Below are positions 22,725 through 29,495 of a stretch of 32,598 nt of DNA, one piece after another (the stretch's first letter is position 1; each line of letters starts with the position of its first letter). The translations under genes and the position numbers were made by a program. The notes under the pieces are model-generated. The model saw only the letters and a list, made by a program, of their open reading frames with translations. It was not told where the DNA came from and made no database searches. Source of the stretch: Truepera sp. (GTDB taxonomy: Bacteria; Deinococcota; Deinococci; Deinococcales; Trueperaceae); NCBI GenBank assembly GCA_018333895.1, contig JAGXSJ010000047.1, positions 1 through 32,598 of the forward strand, given 5' to 3'.

Positions 22725-23323
22725 TGTCGCCTCATTCCCAAGCGTCGCTCGGTCCCCAGCGACAGCCGCCCCAGGTTATCGCGGTGCCGGAGCATGGCTA
22801 AAAAGAACAGCGCCGTTGCCAAGAACAGGCTGGATGGACTCCAGTGACCCATAACCAGCAGTAGCGGGGCGCTGAACATCCCCACCAGCGAACCGAGCGA
22901 CACGTAGCGCCCGATCGCAATGGCAAAGATACCGATACCGGTGGCAGCCAAGGCAGCTACCGGCGCAATAACCAGAAACACCCCGATACTGGTGGCGATC
23001 CCCTTGCCACCGCGCAGCCGCAAAAAGATGTTGAAGTTGTTGCCTAGCACGGCGGCCAGCCCAGCCAAAGCCATCCCCCACTCGCTCAGACCTAGCAGCA
23101 TAGCTAACAATACCGCCAGCGCCCCCTTGAGCGGATCAAAAACTGCCACCATCAACGCCGGTAGCGCCCCAACTGCCCTGAGTACGTTGGTGGCGCCAAT
23201 GTTACCCGAACCGACTCGCTGAATATCGATGCCCCGCACCCTGGCCACCAGGTAGCCGGTTGGGACGCTGCCCAACAGGTAGCCCAGCACCACGCTCAGT
23301 GCGAACAACAGGGCTTCAGTCAC
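22721..23323 (-). CDS. plsY: Glycerol-3-phosphate acyltransferase PlsY
   Basis: Polytopic membrane acyltransferase that transfers an acyl group from acyl-phosphate to sn-glycerol-3-phosphate, the first step of phospholipid synthesis. It has 200 residues with about five or six membrane helices. Motif 1 is VGSGNIGATNVLRAVG and motif 3 is RHRDNLGRLSLGTE. Motif 2 reads LGNNFNIFLRLRGGKGIATSIG, where most PlsY proteins have GH at the second position and a Pro before the Phe; both are Asn here. The glycine-rich GGKG part is intact. The start is set at the GTG at 23323 because GAGGAG ends six bases before it; TTG at 23329 and GTG at 23326 are alternatives. Coupled to bshB1 by ATGA. Confidence 0.9.
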   Translation of the reverse strand: MTEALLFALSVVLGYLLGSVPTGYLVARVRGIDIQRVGSGNIGATNVLRAVGALPALMVAVFDPLKGALAVLLAMLLGLSEWGMALAGLAAVLGNNFNIFLRLRGGKGIATSIGVFLVIAPVAALAATGIGIFAIAIGRYVSLGSLVGMFSAPLLLVMGHWSPSSLFLATALFFLAMLRHRDNLGRLSLGTERRLGMRRQ

Positions 23324-23438
23324 CACCAACTCCTCGCAGCCTAATCAACTCAATTCTAGTGGGCCAGGCCGATCTACTAGCAGCGTAAAGCCTCTTCATG
23401 AACGACTCCCCAACACACCTTACCGCCTATCGACACGG

Positions 23439-23444
23439 TAGGCT
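23439..23444 (+). promoter_or_regulatory. Possible -10 element ahead of a leader ORF for the rhomboid gene
   Basis: TAGGCT seven bases before an ATG at 23452, in the same geometry as the other leaderless sites of this window. The -35 region is weak. Confidence 0.35.
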
Positions 23445-23451
23445 AACAGCT

Positions 23452-23496
23452 ATGAGGTACACCGACCCTTGTCCTGAGCCCGCTCGCCAGTCATGA
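23452..23496 (+). CDS. Putative 14-residue leader peptide coupled to the rhomboid gene
   Basis: A short frame encoding MRYTDPCPEPARQS starts seven bases after a TAGGCT hexamer. Its TGA overlaps the ATG of the rhomboid gene as ATGA. The rhomboid ATG has no Shine-Dalgarno sequence of its own, so translation could depend on reinitiation after this leader. Such a short frame can occur by chance; the support is its position, not its sequence. Confidence 0.3.
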   Translation: MRYTDPCPEPARQS

Positions 23497-25034
23497 GCCA
23501 AGAGCAGCTCCTGCTGGCAATTCTAATCGCTGTCGGCCTACTGGCCAACCGCTATCTGGTGCGCCTGGCCCCGGCGTTTAGCGAGCTACCGCTCAAAACG
23601 CTGTTAGCCACGACGCTCTCGGCACTAGCGCTGGCCTCAAGCTTTGGCCTCTTGCCCCTTTCGTTTGTTACCCCACTAGCTTTGCTAGCAGCCCTGCTCT
23701 TTACCGTTGTGCCCCTTAGTCTACCCACCCTGGTTAGGGCGCGCCTCGATCGGCTAGCCGCAGCACTTATTACCCTCTTTTACTGGACCCCCGCAGGCCG
23801 TCACGGCCTCTACCGACTGCTGGCGCAAACAGCGCTGCAACGGGGCGACCATGCTGTGGCGCTGCGCTACCTAGGCGGCGCCGAGGACGACCTCTTGCGT
23901 GCCCAGGCCTATGCCCTACAAGAGCGCTGGGAAGAGATGCTGGCGCTGACACTGCCCAGCGAAGGGGATAATGCCTATCTCGGCCGGGCGGCCCGCGTCC
24001 AGGCTTACCTGGGTCTAGGCCGCTGGGACGAGGCTGAGCTTGAGCTAGGCAATCTGGCGGCCCTTTGGCAACGCGGCCCCCAAGGACCGCTCGGCTACCG
24101 CGCCTTGACTCTGAGCAAAGCTCGGCTACAAGCGGCTCGCGGCAACTTTGAGGCCACCCGCCAACTATTGGCCACTCCGCTGTCGGGCGTAGCCGGCTAC
24201 CAGCTCTTCGATATCCTCGGCCTAGCCGCAGAGCGCGCTCAGCAACCTTCATTGGCCGCACAGATCTATGCCCAAGCCTATGCCAACGCTCCCAGCGGGC
24301 AGCAAGGTAGGTTTGCCGCTAAGCTTAAGCGCTATGGCCAGCCTCTCCCAGCAGCCGTGCGCCGCTTTGGGAGCGCCTCCCTGACTCTCACGCTGGCCAT
24401 TATCGGCAGCTATCTGCTCCAGCTGCTGATCGATCAGCGCTTTGGTACTAATGCCGGCAGCCTCACCGCAGGCTTTCTGCTCAACATCCCCGGTATACCC
24501 GAGGCAGATGCCCTCTGGCGTATGCTCTCCTACGCCTTCGTGCACGGTAACCCGCTGCACATCGCCATGAACAGCTGGGTGCTGTTCGATATTGGCCGGG
24601 TTTACGAGAGCCGCCGCCATTGGGGGAGCCTACTCGGCGCCTTCGTCTTCGGTACGGCCATGGGCGCCTACCTGACCATCATCGCCCAGCGCGGCGACCA
24701 GGTGATCCTAGTCGGCGCCTCGGCAGGGGTGTTGGGCATCGTCGGCGCGCTGCTAGCCGACGCCTGGCGCAGCCCTCACCCACAAGACCGCCAACTTACC
24801 CGAGGGCTGTTGCAGTGGATCGCCATTATCGGGCTGTTCTCGCTGCTGCCGGGTATCTCATTTTGGGGGCACGCTGGTGGGCTGGTCGGTGGTCTGCTGT
24901 GGGGCTTTATCCGCCAGGGGTTACCGGCTAACAGGTCGATCGACCTGCTCGTGGGGGGCCTTAGCATCGGCGTACTGGCCTTCGGCCTGACCAGCGCCGC
25001 GCAGTGGTTCTTCCGCTATAGCGCGCAGCTTTAG
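23493..25034 (+). CDS. Rhomboid-family intramembrane serine protease with N-terminal membrane and TPR-like region
   Basis: A 513-residue membrane protein. Residues 1-80 hold two to three hydrophobic helices. Residues 105-285 are soluble, alanine-rich and helical with TPR-like repeats (LAQTALQRGDHAVALRYL, VQAYLGLGRWDEAELELGNL, KARLQAARGNFEATRQLL). The rhomboid domain follows (about 297-510): WRMLSYAFVHGNPLHIAMN with H351, H356 and N360, the catalytic serine S410 in GASAGVLG, and the catalytic histidine H460 in WGHAGGLVGG. Both catalytic residues are present, so it should be an active intramembrane protease cleaving membrane-anchored proteins; the TPR-like part may recruit the substrate. It ends overlapping the stop of the convergent fructokinase gene. 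Physiological substrate unknown. Confidence 0.9.
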   Translation: MSQEQLLLAILIAVGLLANRYLVRLAPAFSELPLKTLLATTLSALALASSFGLLPLSFVTPLALLAALLFTVVPLSLPTLVRARLDRLAAALITLFYWTPAGRHGLYRLLAQTALQRGDHAVALRYLGGAEDDLLRAQAYALQERWEEMLALTLPSEGDNAYLGRAARVQAYLGLGRWDEAELELGNLAALWQRGPQGPLGYRALTLSKARLQAARGNFEATRQLLATPLSGVAGYQLFDILGLAAERAQQPSLAAQIYAQAYANAPSGQQGRFAAKLKRYGQPLPAAVRRFGSASLTLTLAIIGSYLLQLLIDQRFGTNAGSLTAGFLLNIPGIPEADALWRMLSYAFVHGNPLHIAMNSWVLFDIGRVYESRRHWGSLLGAFVFGTAMGAYLTIIAQRGDQVILVGASAGVLGIVGALLADAWRSPHPQDRQLTRGLLQWIAIIGLFSLLPGISFWGHAGGLVGGLLWGFIRQGLPANRSIDLLVGGLSIGVLAFGLTSAAQWFFRYSAQL

Positions 25035-25960
25035 CTTAACGCTGCCATGAAGCGCACTAACTCGTCGCGATATGGCGGCTGCGCTCCAGCCCGCGTGCAA
25101 TTAATAGCCGCCGCAGCGGCAGCAAAGGCTAGGATAGCTAACCAGTCTGACTCTGCGATAGTGGCAAGGTCGGTAACGTCGTGCTCTAGGAGCGCCACCA
25201 TCAAGGCGCCGGTAAAGGTGTCGCCCGCCCCTACGGTGTCCTTGACCTCGACCTGTGGCGCGGGTACGGTCAGTGTCGGCTTACCAGCCCGCAACAGGCT
25301 TACACCGCGCCAACCTTGGGTAACGATCACCGCCTGAGGACCGTGCGTAAGCCATTCCGCCGCGGCTCTAGCAGGCTCTTGATCAGGGTAGAGCCAGCTT
25401 AGGTCCTGAGTGCTGACCTTAACGAGCCGGCTGAGGCTGAGCCAGCGGGGAAGTTGCGCCAGATAAACGTCCCGGTCATGAATCAGCGCCGGGCGCACGT
25501 TGGGATCAAAAATCACCGCGCAGCGGTCTTGGTGCGCGGCGACGATATCGGTAATCGCGCTCGCGGTCGGCTCACAGAGCAGGCTGATTGAGCCGAACTC
25601 CAGCAGGCGCACCGAGGCCGGGAGCTGCGGGCGCGGCTGCGGGTCGTAGAGGGTATCGGCAGCCCCGTTTGATAGGAAGCTGAAATGCACATCGCCAGCA
25701 AGCTCCGACACGAACGCCAGGGTAGACGGCGCATCGCTTTGCCGCACCAGCGACATATCGATGCCGTTTTCCACCATAGCCCGGCGGATAGCGTCGCCGA
25801 ACATATCGCTCGACAACTGCGAAACAAAGCCGACCGGGACACCTAAGCGCGAGGCTGCTACCGCCACGTTCAAGGGCGAACCGCCCACATAACCCTGAAA
25901 GGCTAATGGGCCGGTCGCCTTAAAATCGATCAACGCCTCTCCACAACAGACAATGCGCAT
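25031..25960 (-). CDS. PfkB-family carbohydrate kinase (fructokinase-like)
   Basis: Cytoplasmic ribokinase/PfkB-family sugar kinase of 309 residues. The N-terminal PfkB signature is YVGGSPLNVAVAASRLG (24-40), and the C-terminal ATP-binding signature is DTVGAGDTFTGAL (241-253) with the catalytic base D247. GEALIDF at 7-13 and DPNVRPALI (152-160) are typical of bacterial fructokinases. The ATG at 25960 has AGGAGG close upstream; a longer frame to 25981 is less likely. It is divergent from a sugar ABC transporter operon, so it probably phosphorylates the sugar that the transporter brings in or a fructose moiety derived from it. 2-keto-3-deoxygluconate kinase is a possible alternative. Confidence 0.88.
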   Translation of the reverse strand: MRIVCCGEALIDFKATGPLAFQGYVGGSPLNVAVAASRLGVPVGFVSQLSSDMFGDAIRRAMVENGIDMSLVRQSDAPSTLAFVSELAGDVHFSFLSNGAADTLYDPQPRPQLPASVRLLEFGSISLLCEPTASAITDIVAAHQDRCAVIFDPNVRPALIHDRDVYLAQLPRWLSLSRLVKVSTQDLSWLYPDQEPARAAAEWLTHGPQAVIVTQGWRGVSLLRAGKPTLTVPAPQVEVKDTVGAGDTFTGALMVALLEHDVTDLATIAESDWLAILAFAAAAAAINCTRAGAQPPYRDELVRFMAALS

Positions 25961-26058
25961 GGCTCCTCCTTGCCCCATCAAGTACCCTAGCCTACCACCC
26001 GGCTCGAGGGTTAGCTCCCCTCGTCAGTAAGCGCTGCACACACCACCAACAACTTGGC

Positions 26059-26130
26059 TGACAAAGCGGTGACAAAGCCCCAATACGCTTTAAGAGGTTG
26101 AGGCTGTCACCTGATCCGGGCTACGCCGGA
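26059..26130. promoter_or_regulatory. Candidate control region between fructokinase and the sugar transporter
   Basis: The roughly 270-bp divergent spacer (25961-26231) contains no gene. It holds TGACAAAGC twice, at 26059-26067 and 26070-26078, an 11-bp period that puts both on the same DNA face. The inverted repeat TCCGG-GCTACG-CCGGA lies at 26115-26130, and a small GC hairpin CGCCC-AGC-GGGCG at 26146-26158 without a T-run. AT-rich TATATT and TATTAT motifs lie at 26199-26213, close to the permease start. These are reasonable operator and promoter candidates for sugar-dependent control; none is proven. Confidence 0.35.
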
Positions 26131-26231
26131 CGGCACTGGCCTCCCCGCCCAGCGGGCGCTCGTCCTTTGCCGCAGCGGCCAGCTGCAGCTCTTTGAGGTA
26201 TATTTGATATTATTGGGTGAGGTCAGTGGCG

Positions 26232-27062
26232 GTGATTAAGCAGATCAACCAAGGGGTGCTTCGCGCGCTCTGCTATGCCGTGCTCATTGTCGGTGCAGCC
26301 GTTATGCTGCTCCCACTGGTGTGGATGGTCGCTACCTCTTTTAAGACCTTTGCTGAAGCGCTGGCCATACCACCAATCTGGCTCCCCGAGCGGTTAGCCT
26401 GGGAGAACTACCCCACCGCATGGGCGATGGCGCCATTTGGCCGGTTCTTTCTCAATAGCGTAATAGTGGCGGTAGCAACAGCCCTGGGAGGAGTCATCAT
26501 CTGCGCCCTGGCAGCCTATGCCTTTGCCCAGATGTCGTTTTTTGGCAAAAATATCCTTTTCGCGATGGCGCTTGGCACCATGATGATCCCGGGGATCATG
26601 ATGCTGGTGCCAAACTTCATTACCATGACTCGGTTGGGCTGGATCGATACCTATCAGGCGCTAATTGTTCCGTGGCTGGTCTCGGTATTCATTATTTTCA
26701 TGCTGCGGCAGTTTTTTATGTCTATGCCGCGCGAGCTGTGGGATTCAGCGCAAATGGATGGCTGCTCTCGACTCCGTTTCTTGTGGCAAATTATCGTCCC
26801 TCTTGCCAAACCTGCCCTATTTACCGCGTTTTTGCTCAACTTTGTTACGAGTTGGAACTCTTTCCTATGGGTTCTACTGATGACTAACCGCACGGAGATG
26901 CGAACTCTACCACTAGGCCTGGCCCTGTTTGCTCATGAAGCGGGAATCCGATACGAGTTACAGATGGCTATGGCCACCGTAGCTATCATTCCGATCCTGT
27001 TAGTGTTCCTGAGTTTACAGCGATATTTCGTTCAAGCTTGGCTAAGAACGGGCATCAAATAA
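26232..27062 (+). CDS. Sugar ABC transporter permease (MalG-type)
   Basis: Inner-membrane permease of a carbohydrate (CUT1) ABC importer, about 276 residues with six hydrophobic helices. The EAA loop docking to the ATPase reads ELWDSAQMDGCSRLRFLWQ followed by IIVPLAKPAL, and the C-terminal FVQAWLRTGIK is the usual MalG-type ending. Start choice is uncertain: GTG codons at 26217, 26226 and 26232 are in frame, and the last is favoured because GAGG lies about nine bases upstream. It precedes the binding-protein gene, with the MalF-type permease third, an unusual order. The gene looks richer in A and T than its neighbours. No ATPase is encoded here, so a shared MsmX/MalK-like ATPase is expected elsewhere. 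Confidence 0.9.
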   Translation: MIKQINQGVLRALCYAVLIVGAAVMLLPLVWMVATSFKTFAEALAIPPIWLPERLAWENYPTAWAMAPFGRFFLNSVIVAVATALGGVIICALAAYAFAQMSFFGKNILFAMALGTMMIPGIMMLVPNFITMTRLGWIDTYQALIVPWLVSVFIIFMLRQFFMSMPRELWDSAQMDGCSRLRFLWQIIVPLAKPALFTAFLLNFVTSWNSFLWVLLMTNRTEMRTLPLGLALFAHEAGIRYELQMAMATVAIIPILLVFLSLQRYFVQAWLRTGIK

Positions 27063-27148
27063 AGGGGGTGAGACTAAGGAATAGCCCAAGCTGTGGCAAC
27101 AAGAAGGCCGAGTTCCAGAAAGCGGAAAGAAAATGAAGGGAGAAAGCG

Positions 27149-28378
27149 ATGAAGCTTGCTAGAATTTTAGGTCTGCTTTGCGCGATGGTAATTCTCACGC
27201 CCGCCTCAATAGCCCAGGGGGTGACTGAGATCACCCTCTGGCACATCTTCACCGGCGGCCATGCCGAGGCTTTGGACAGCGCCGTAGCGCGGTTCCAGGC
27301 GGCCAATCCCGATGTCCGTGTCGTTACCGTCCATCAGGGGGCCGCCTGGGGTGATCTCAGGACTAAGCTACTAGCGGCAACTGCCGCTGGCACACCGCCA
27401 ACCATAGGCCTCTTTAAAACTGGTTGGGTGCCAGGAGCATTTGAAGATGTACTCATGCCGCTTGACAACGTGATCCCCCCGGCGCTGATAGGCGATATAT
27501 TGCCGACCTTTGTGGCTGATAGCACCTTCAATGGCGTGCTCCGCACGGTGCCCCTGGCTCGGTCAGCAGACGTCCTGTTCTACAACACGGCCTTGGTCCC
27601 TGAGCCTCCGCGCACCTGGGACGAGATGCTAACCATGGCCCAGGCTCTAAACGCTGACCGCGATGGGGACGGCAGCATAGATCGGTGGGGCGTCGGCATC
27701 CGCCCTGGGCCAGAGCAGTTCGCGTTCCTGTTCTTGCAGGCCGGTGGGGAGTGGTTTAATCCTGACGAGACGGCGTTCTTGGTCGACAGCCCGGCTGGCA
27801 TCAAGGCGATGGAGCACCTGCTCGCCTTAAGGGAGGTCGGGCTCTTCCAAACCGGCTTCTTTAGCGGGCCGTTTGGAGCGGGAGACGTGGCAATGTACTG
27901 GGGCTCCACCGCCGGGATCCCCTTCGTGGCCGAAGCTGCCGCCGCCCATGGCACCCCCTGGAACGTTGCGCCAATTCCGGCCGGACCCCTGGGGATGGGC
28001 TACTCGATCCTGATGAGCGCCAGTGCTGGGATTTTTCAAGTGGGGACCACTGAGGCCGCGCAGGAAGCGGCGGCAAGGTTCCTCCTCTTTCTGCTGTCGC
28101 CAGAAGAGCACCTGCAATGGATCACCCAGACCGGGTACTTGCCATACCGGCAGAGCGTGATCGACTCACCAGAATGGCAGGCTTTTTTACACGAGAACCC
28201 CTTCATGGCGGGGGTGACCGAGCAGGCCACCTTGGCGCTTGCATATCCCCATCACGTGGAATGGGACAGCTTGCGGCGGCTGCTCTCGGAGGCAGTGGAT
28301 GCTGTATTGCATGGACAACTTGCCCCGGCAGAAGCGCTGCATAGAGCAGTCGCTGAGGCCCCCGATTACCTGGAGTAG
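27149..28378 (+). CDS. Extracellular sugar-binding protein of an ABC importer
   Basis: Periplasmic solute-binding protein of 409 residues (family 1, maltose/multiple-sugar type). A signal peptide (KLAR followed by a hydrophobic core, then PASIA) should be cut after A22. The mature protein begins VTEITLWHIFTGGHAEALD, the typical first strand of sugar-binding proteins, with later landmarks PPTIGLF, VPLARSADVLFYNTAL and PRTWDEMLTMAQAL. The segment NADRDGDGSIDRWG resembles a calcium-binding DxDxDG loop. A GGGAG Shine-Dalgarno sequence lies before the ATG. It lies between two permease genes of the same system; the sugar is not identifiable, although the divergent fructokinase hints at a fructose-containing or fructose-yielding sugar. 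Confidence 0.93.
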   Translation: MKLARILGLLCAMVILTPASIAQGVTEITLWHIFTGGHAEALDSAVARFQAANPDVRVVTVHQGAAWGDLRTKLLAATAAGTPPTIGLFKTGWVPGAFEDVLMPLDNVIPPALIGDILPTFVADSTFNGVLRTVPLARSADVLFYNTALVPEPPRTWDEMLTMAQALNADRDGDGSIDRWGVGIRPGPEQFAFLFLQAGGEWFNPDETAFLVDSPAGIKAMEHLLALREVGLFQTGFFSGPFGAGDVAMYWGSTAGIPFVAEAAAAHGTPWNVAPIPAGPLGMGYSILMSASAGIFQVGTTEAAQEAAARFLLFLLSPEEHLQWITQTGYLPYRQSVIDSPEWQAFLHENPFMAGVTEQATLALAYPHHVEWDSLRRLLSEAVDAVLHGQLAPAEALHRAVAEAPDYLE

Positions 28379-28385
28379 CGGCGAG

Positions 28386-28413
28386 CCGGCCGGCAAGTTA
28401 TCTTGCCGGCCGG
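28386..28413 (+). other. Perfect 12-bp hairpin between binding-protein and permease genes
   Basis: CCGGCCGGCAAG at 28386-28397 and CTTGCCGGCCGG at 28402-28413 pair perfectly around a TTAT loop. It starts eight bases after the binding-protein stop and has no T-run, so it is more likely an mRNA 3'-end stabiliser or partial attenuator than a full terminator. This would give more binding protein than permease. Confidence 0.75.
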
Positions 28414-28437
28414 GGCCAGGCCGGTAGGGTGATGAGA

Positions 28438-29337
28438 ATGGCTAAGAAGGCGCTCCGAGATACCGGGGAAGCTTACCTGTACCTCCTGCCAGCTTTTCTC
28501 ATCCTTGGCGCCTTCACCATCTATCCTATAGTTTATGCCCTTTACTTGAGCTTTCATGACTGGCCGCTGATTGAGACGGCGCGGCGCCCGCGCGAGTTTA
28601 TCGGTGTTGAGAACTATCTTCGGCTGCTGGCCAGTCCGCGGTTCTTGGGCTCGCTCCAGAATGTCACCATTTACGCCATCTTCTCCGTTCCTCTCTCGAT
28701 CTCCCTAGCCGTTGGCCTGGCCGTGCTGCTTAATATGCAGCTGCGCGGACAAGCTTTTTTCCGGTTGGCCTTTTTCATCCCCTTCGCCACCCCAGCCGTG
28801 GCCGACGCCCTCATCTGGCGCTGGTTGCTCGATGAGCGCTTCGGCCTGGTTAATTATCTGTTGAGCGTCATTGCTATCTCGCCGATCGGCTGGTTGACAA
28901 CCCCGGCCCTCGCTATTTTGGTGTTAGTAATGCTTAACTCGTGGCAGACTATGGGCTTCCAAGCATTGATCCTCTTGGCTGGCTTGCAGGGTATCGACAA
29001 GCATTACTACGAGGCAGCAAAGATTGATGGGGCCAGTGCCTGGATCCAGTTTCGCCACATTACTGTCCCGCTCCTCACCCCGCAGATCTTCTTCCTCTCG
29101 GTCACCTCCGCCATTGCTGCCCTGGGGCTGTTCACCCCGATTTTTGTCCTGTGGATGGGCAGCCCTGGTCCGGTCGCTAGCGCCCTCACACCGGTTTTCT
29201 TCATCTTCGAAACCGCCTTTCAACGACAGCGGATGGGTTTGGCGACGGCGGCGTCCTATATCCTGTTTGTGATCATCATGGTCTTGACACTGCTCCAGTT
29301 TGTGGCTGCCAAGAAGCGGGTCCACTACGACCAGTGA
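28438..29337 (+). CDS. Sugar ABC transporter permease (MalF-type)
   Basis: Second permease of the sugar importer, 299 residues with six hydrophobic helices. The first helix region reads [29 protein letters not shown] in the typical MalF/UgpA style (quoted as overlapping parts), and the EAA loop is [22 protein letters not shown] followed by PLLTPQ. In-frame starts at 28429 (GTG), 28432 and 28438 (ATG) are possible; AGGG eight bases before 28438 favours the last. It is separated from the binding-protein gene by a strong hairpin, which may set its expression level. It pairs with the MalG-type permease to form the membrane channel; the ATPase is missing from the operon. Confidence 0.9.
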   Translation: MAKKALRDTGEAYLYLLPAFLILGAFTIYPIVYALYLSFHDWPLIETARRPREFIGVENYLRLLASPRFLGSLQNVTIYAIFSVPLSISLAVGLAVLLNMQLRGQAFFRLAFFIPFATPAVADALIWRWLLDERFGLVNYLLSVIAISPIGWLTTPALAILVLVMLNSWQTMGFQALILLAGLQGIDKHYYEAAKIDGASAWIQFRHITVPLLTPQIFFLSVTSAIAALGLFTPIFVLWMGSPGPVASALTPVFFIFETAFQRQRMGLATAASYILFVIIMVLTLLQFVAAKKRVHYDQ

Positions 29338-29428
29338 GACCGTTTACCGTCTTCGCTGGTACCAAGGCCGCTTTCGCCACCCCGCCATCCGAGTAAGCGC
29401 TGCACCACACCCGTGCAGCTATGGGCTG

Positions 29429-29434
29429 TATAAT
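29429..29434 (+). promoter_or_regulatory. Probable -10 element of the typA promoter
   Basis: A consensus TATAAT at 29429-29434, about 60 bases before the typA ATG. No good -35 box is seen 16-18 bases upstream, so recognition may rely on the -10 alone. Confidence 0.5.
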
Positions 29435-29495
29435 CACCGCTTGGCCCCGTGCCGTCATGGGCGGCACGTTCCCTTGTGGCCTGAAGGAAGGCTGG

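Noticed and set aside
26146-26158. The CGCCC/GGGCG hairpin as an intrinsic terminator
   Set aside because: It has a 5-bp stem, no T-run, and lies between two divergent genes where no transcript needs to end.
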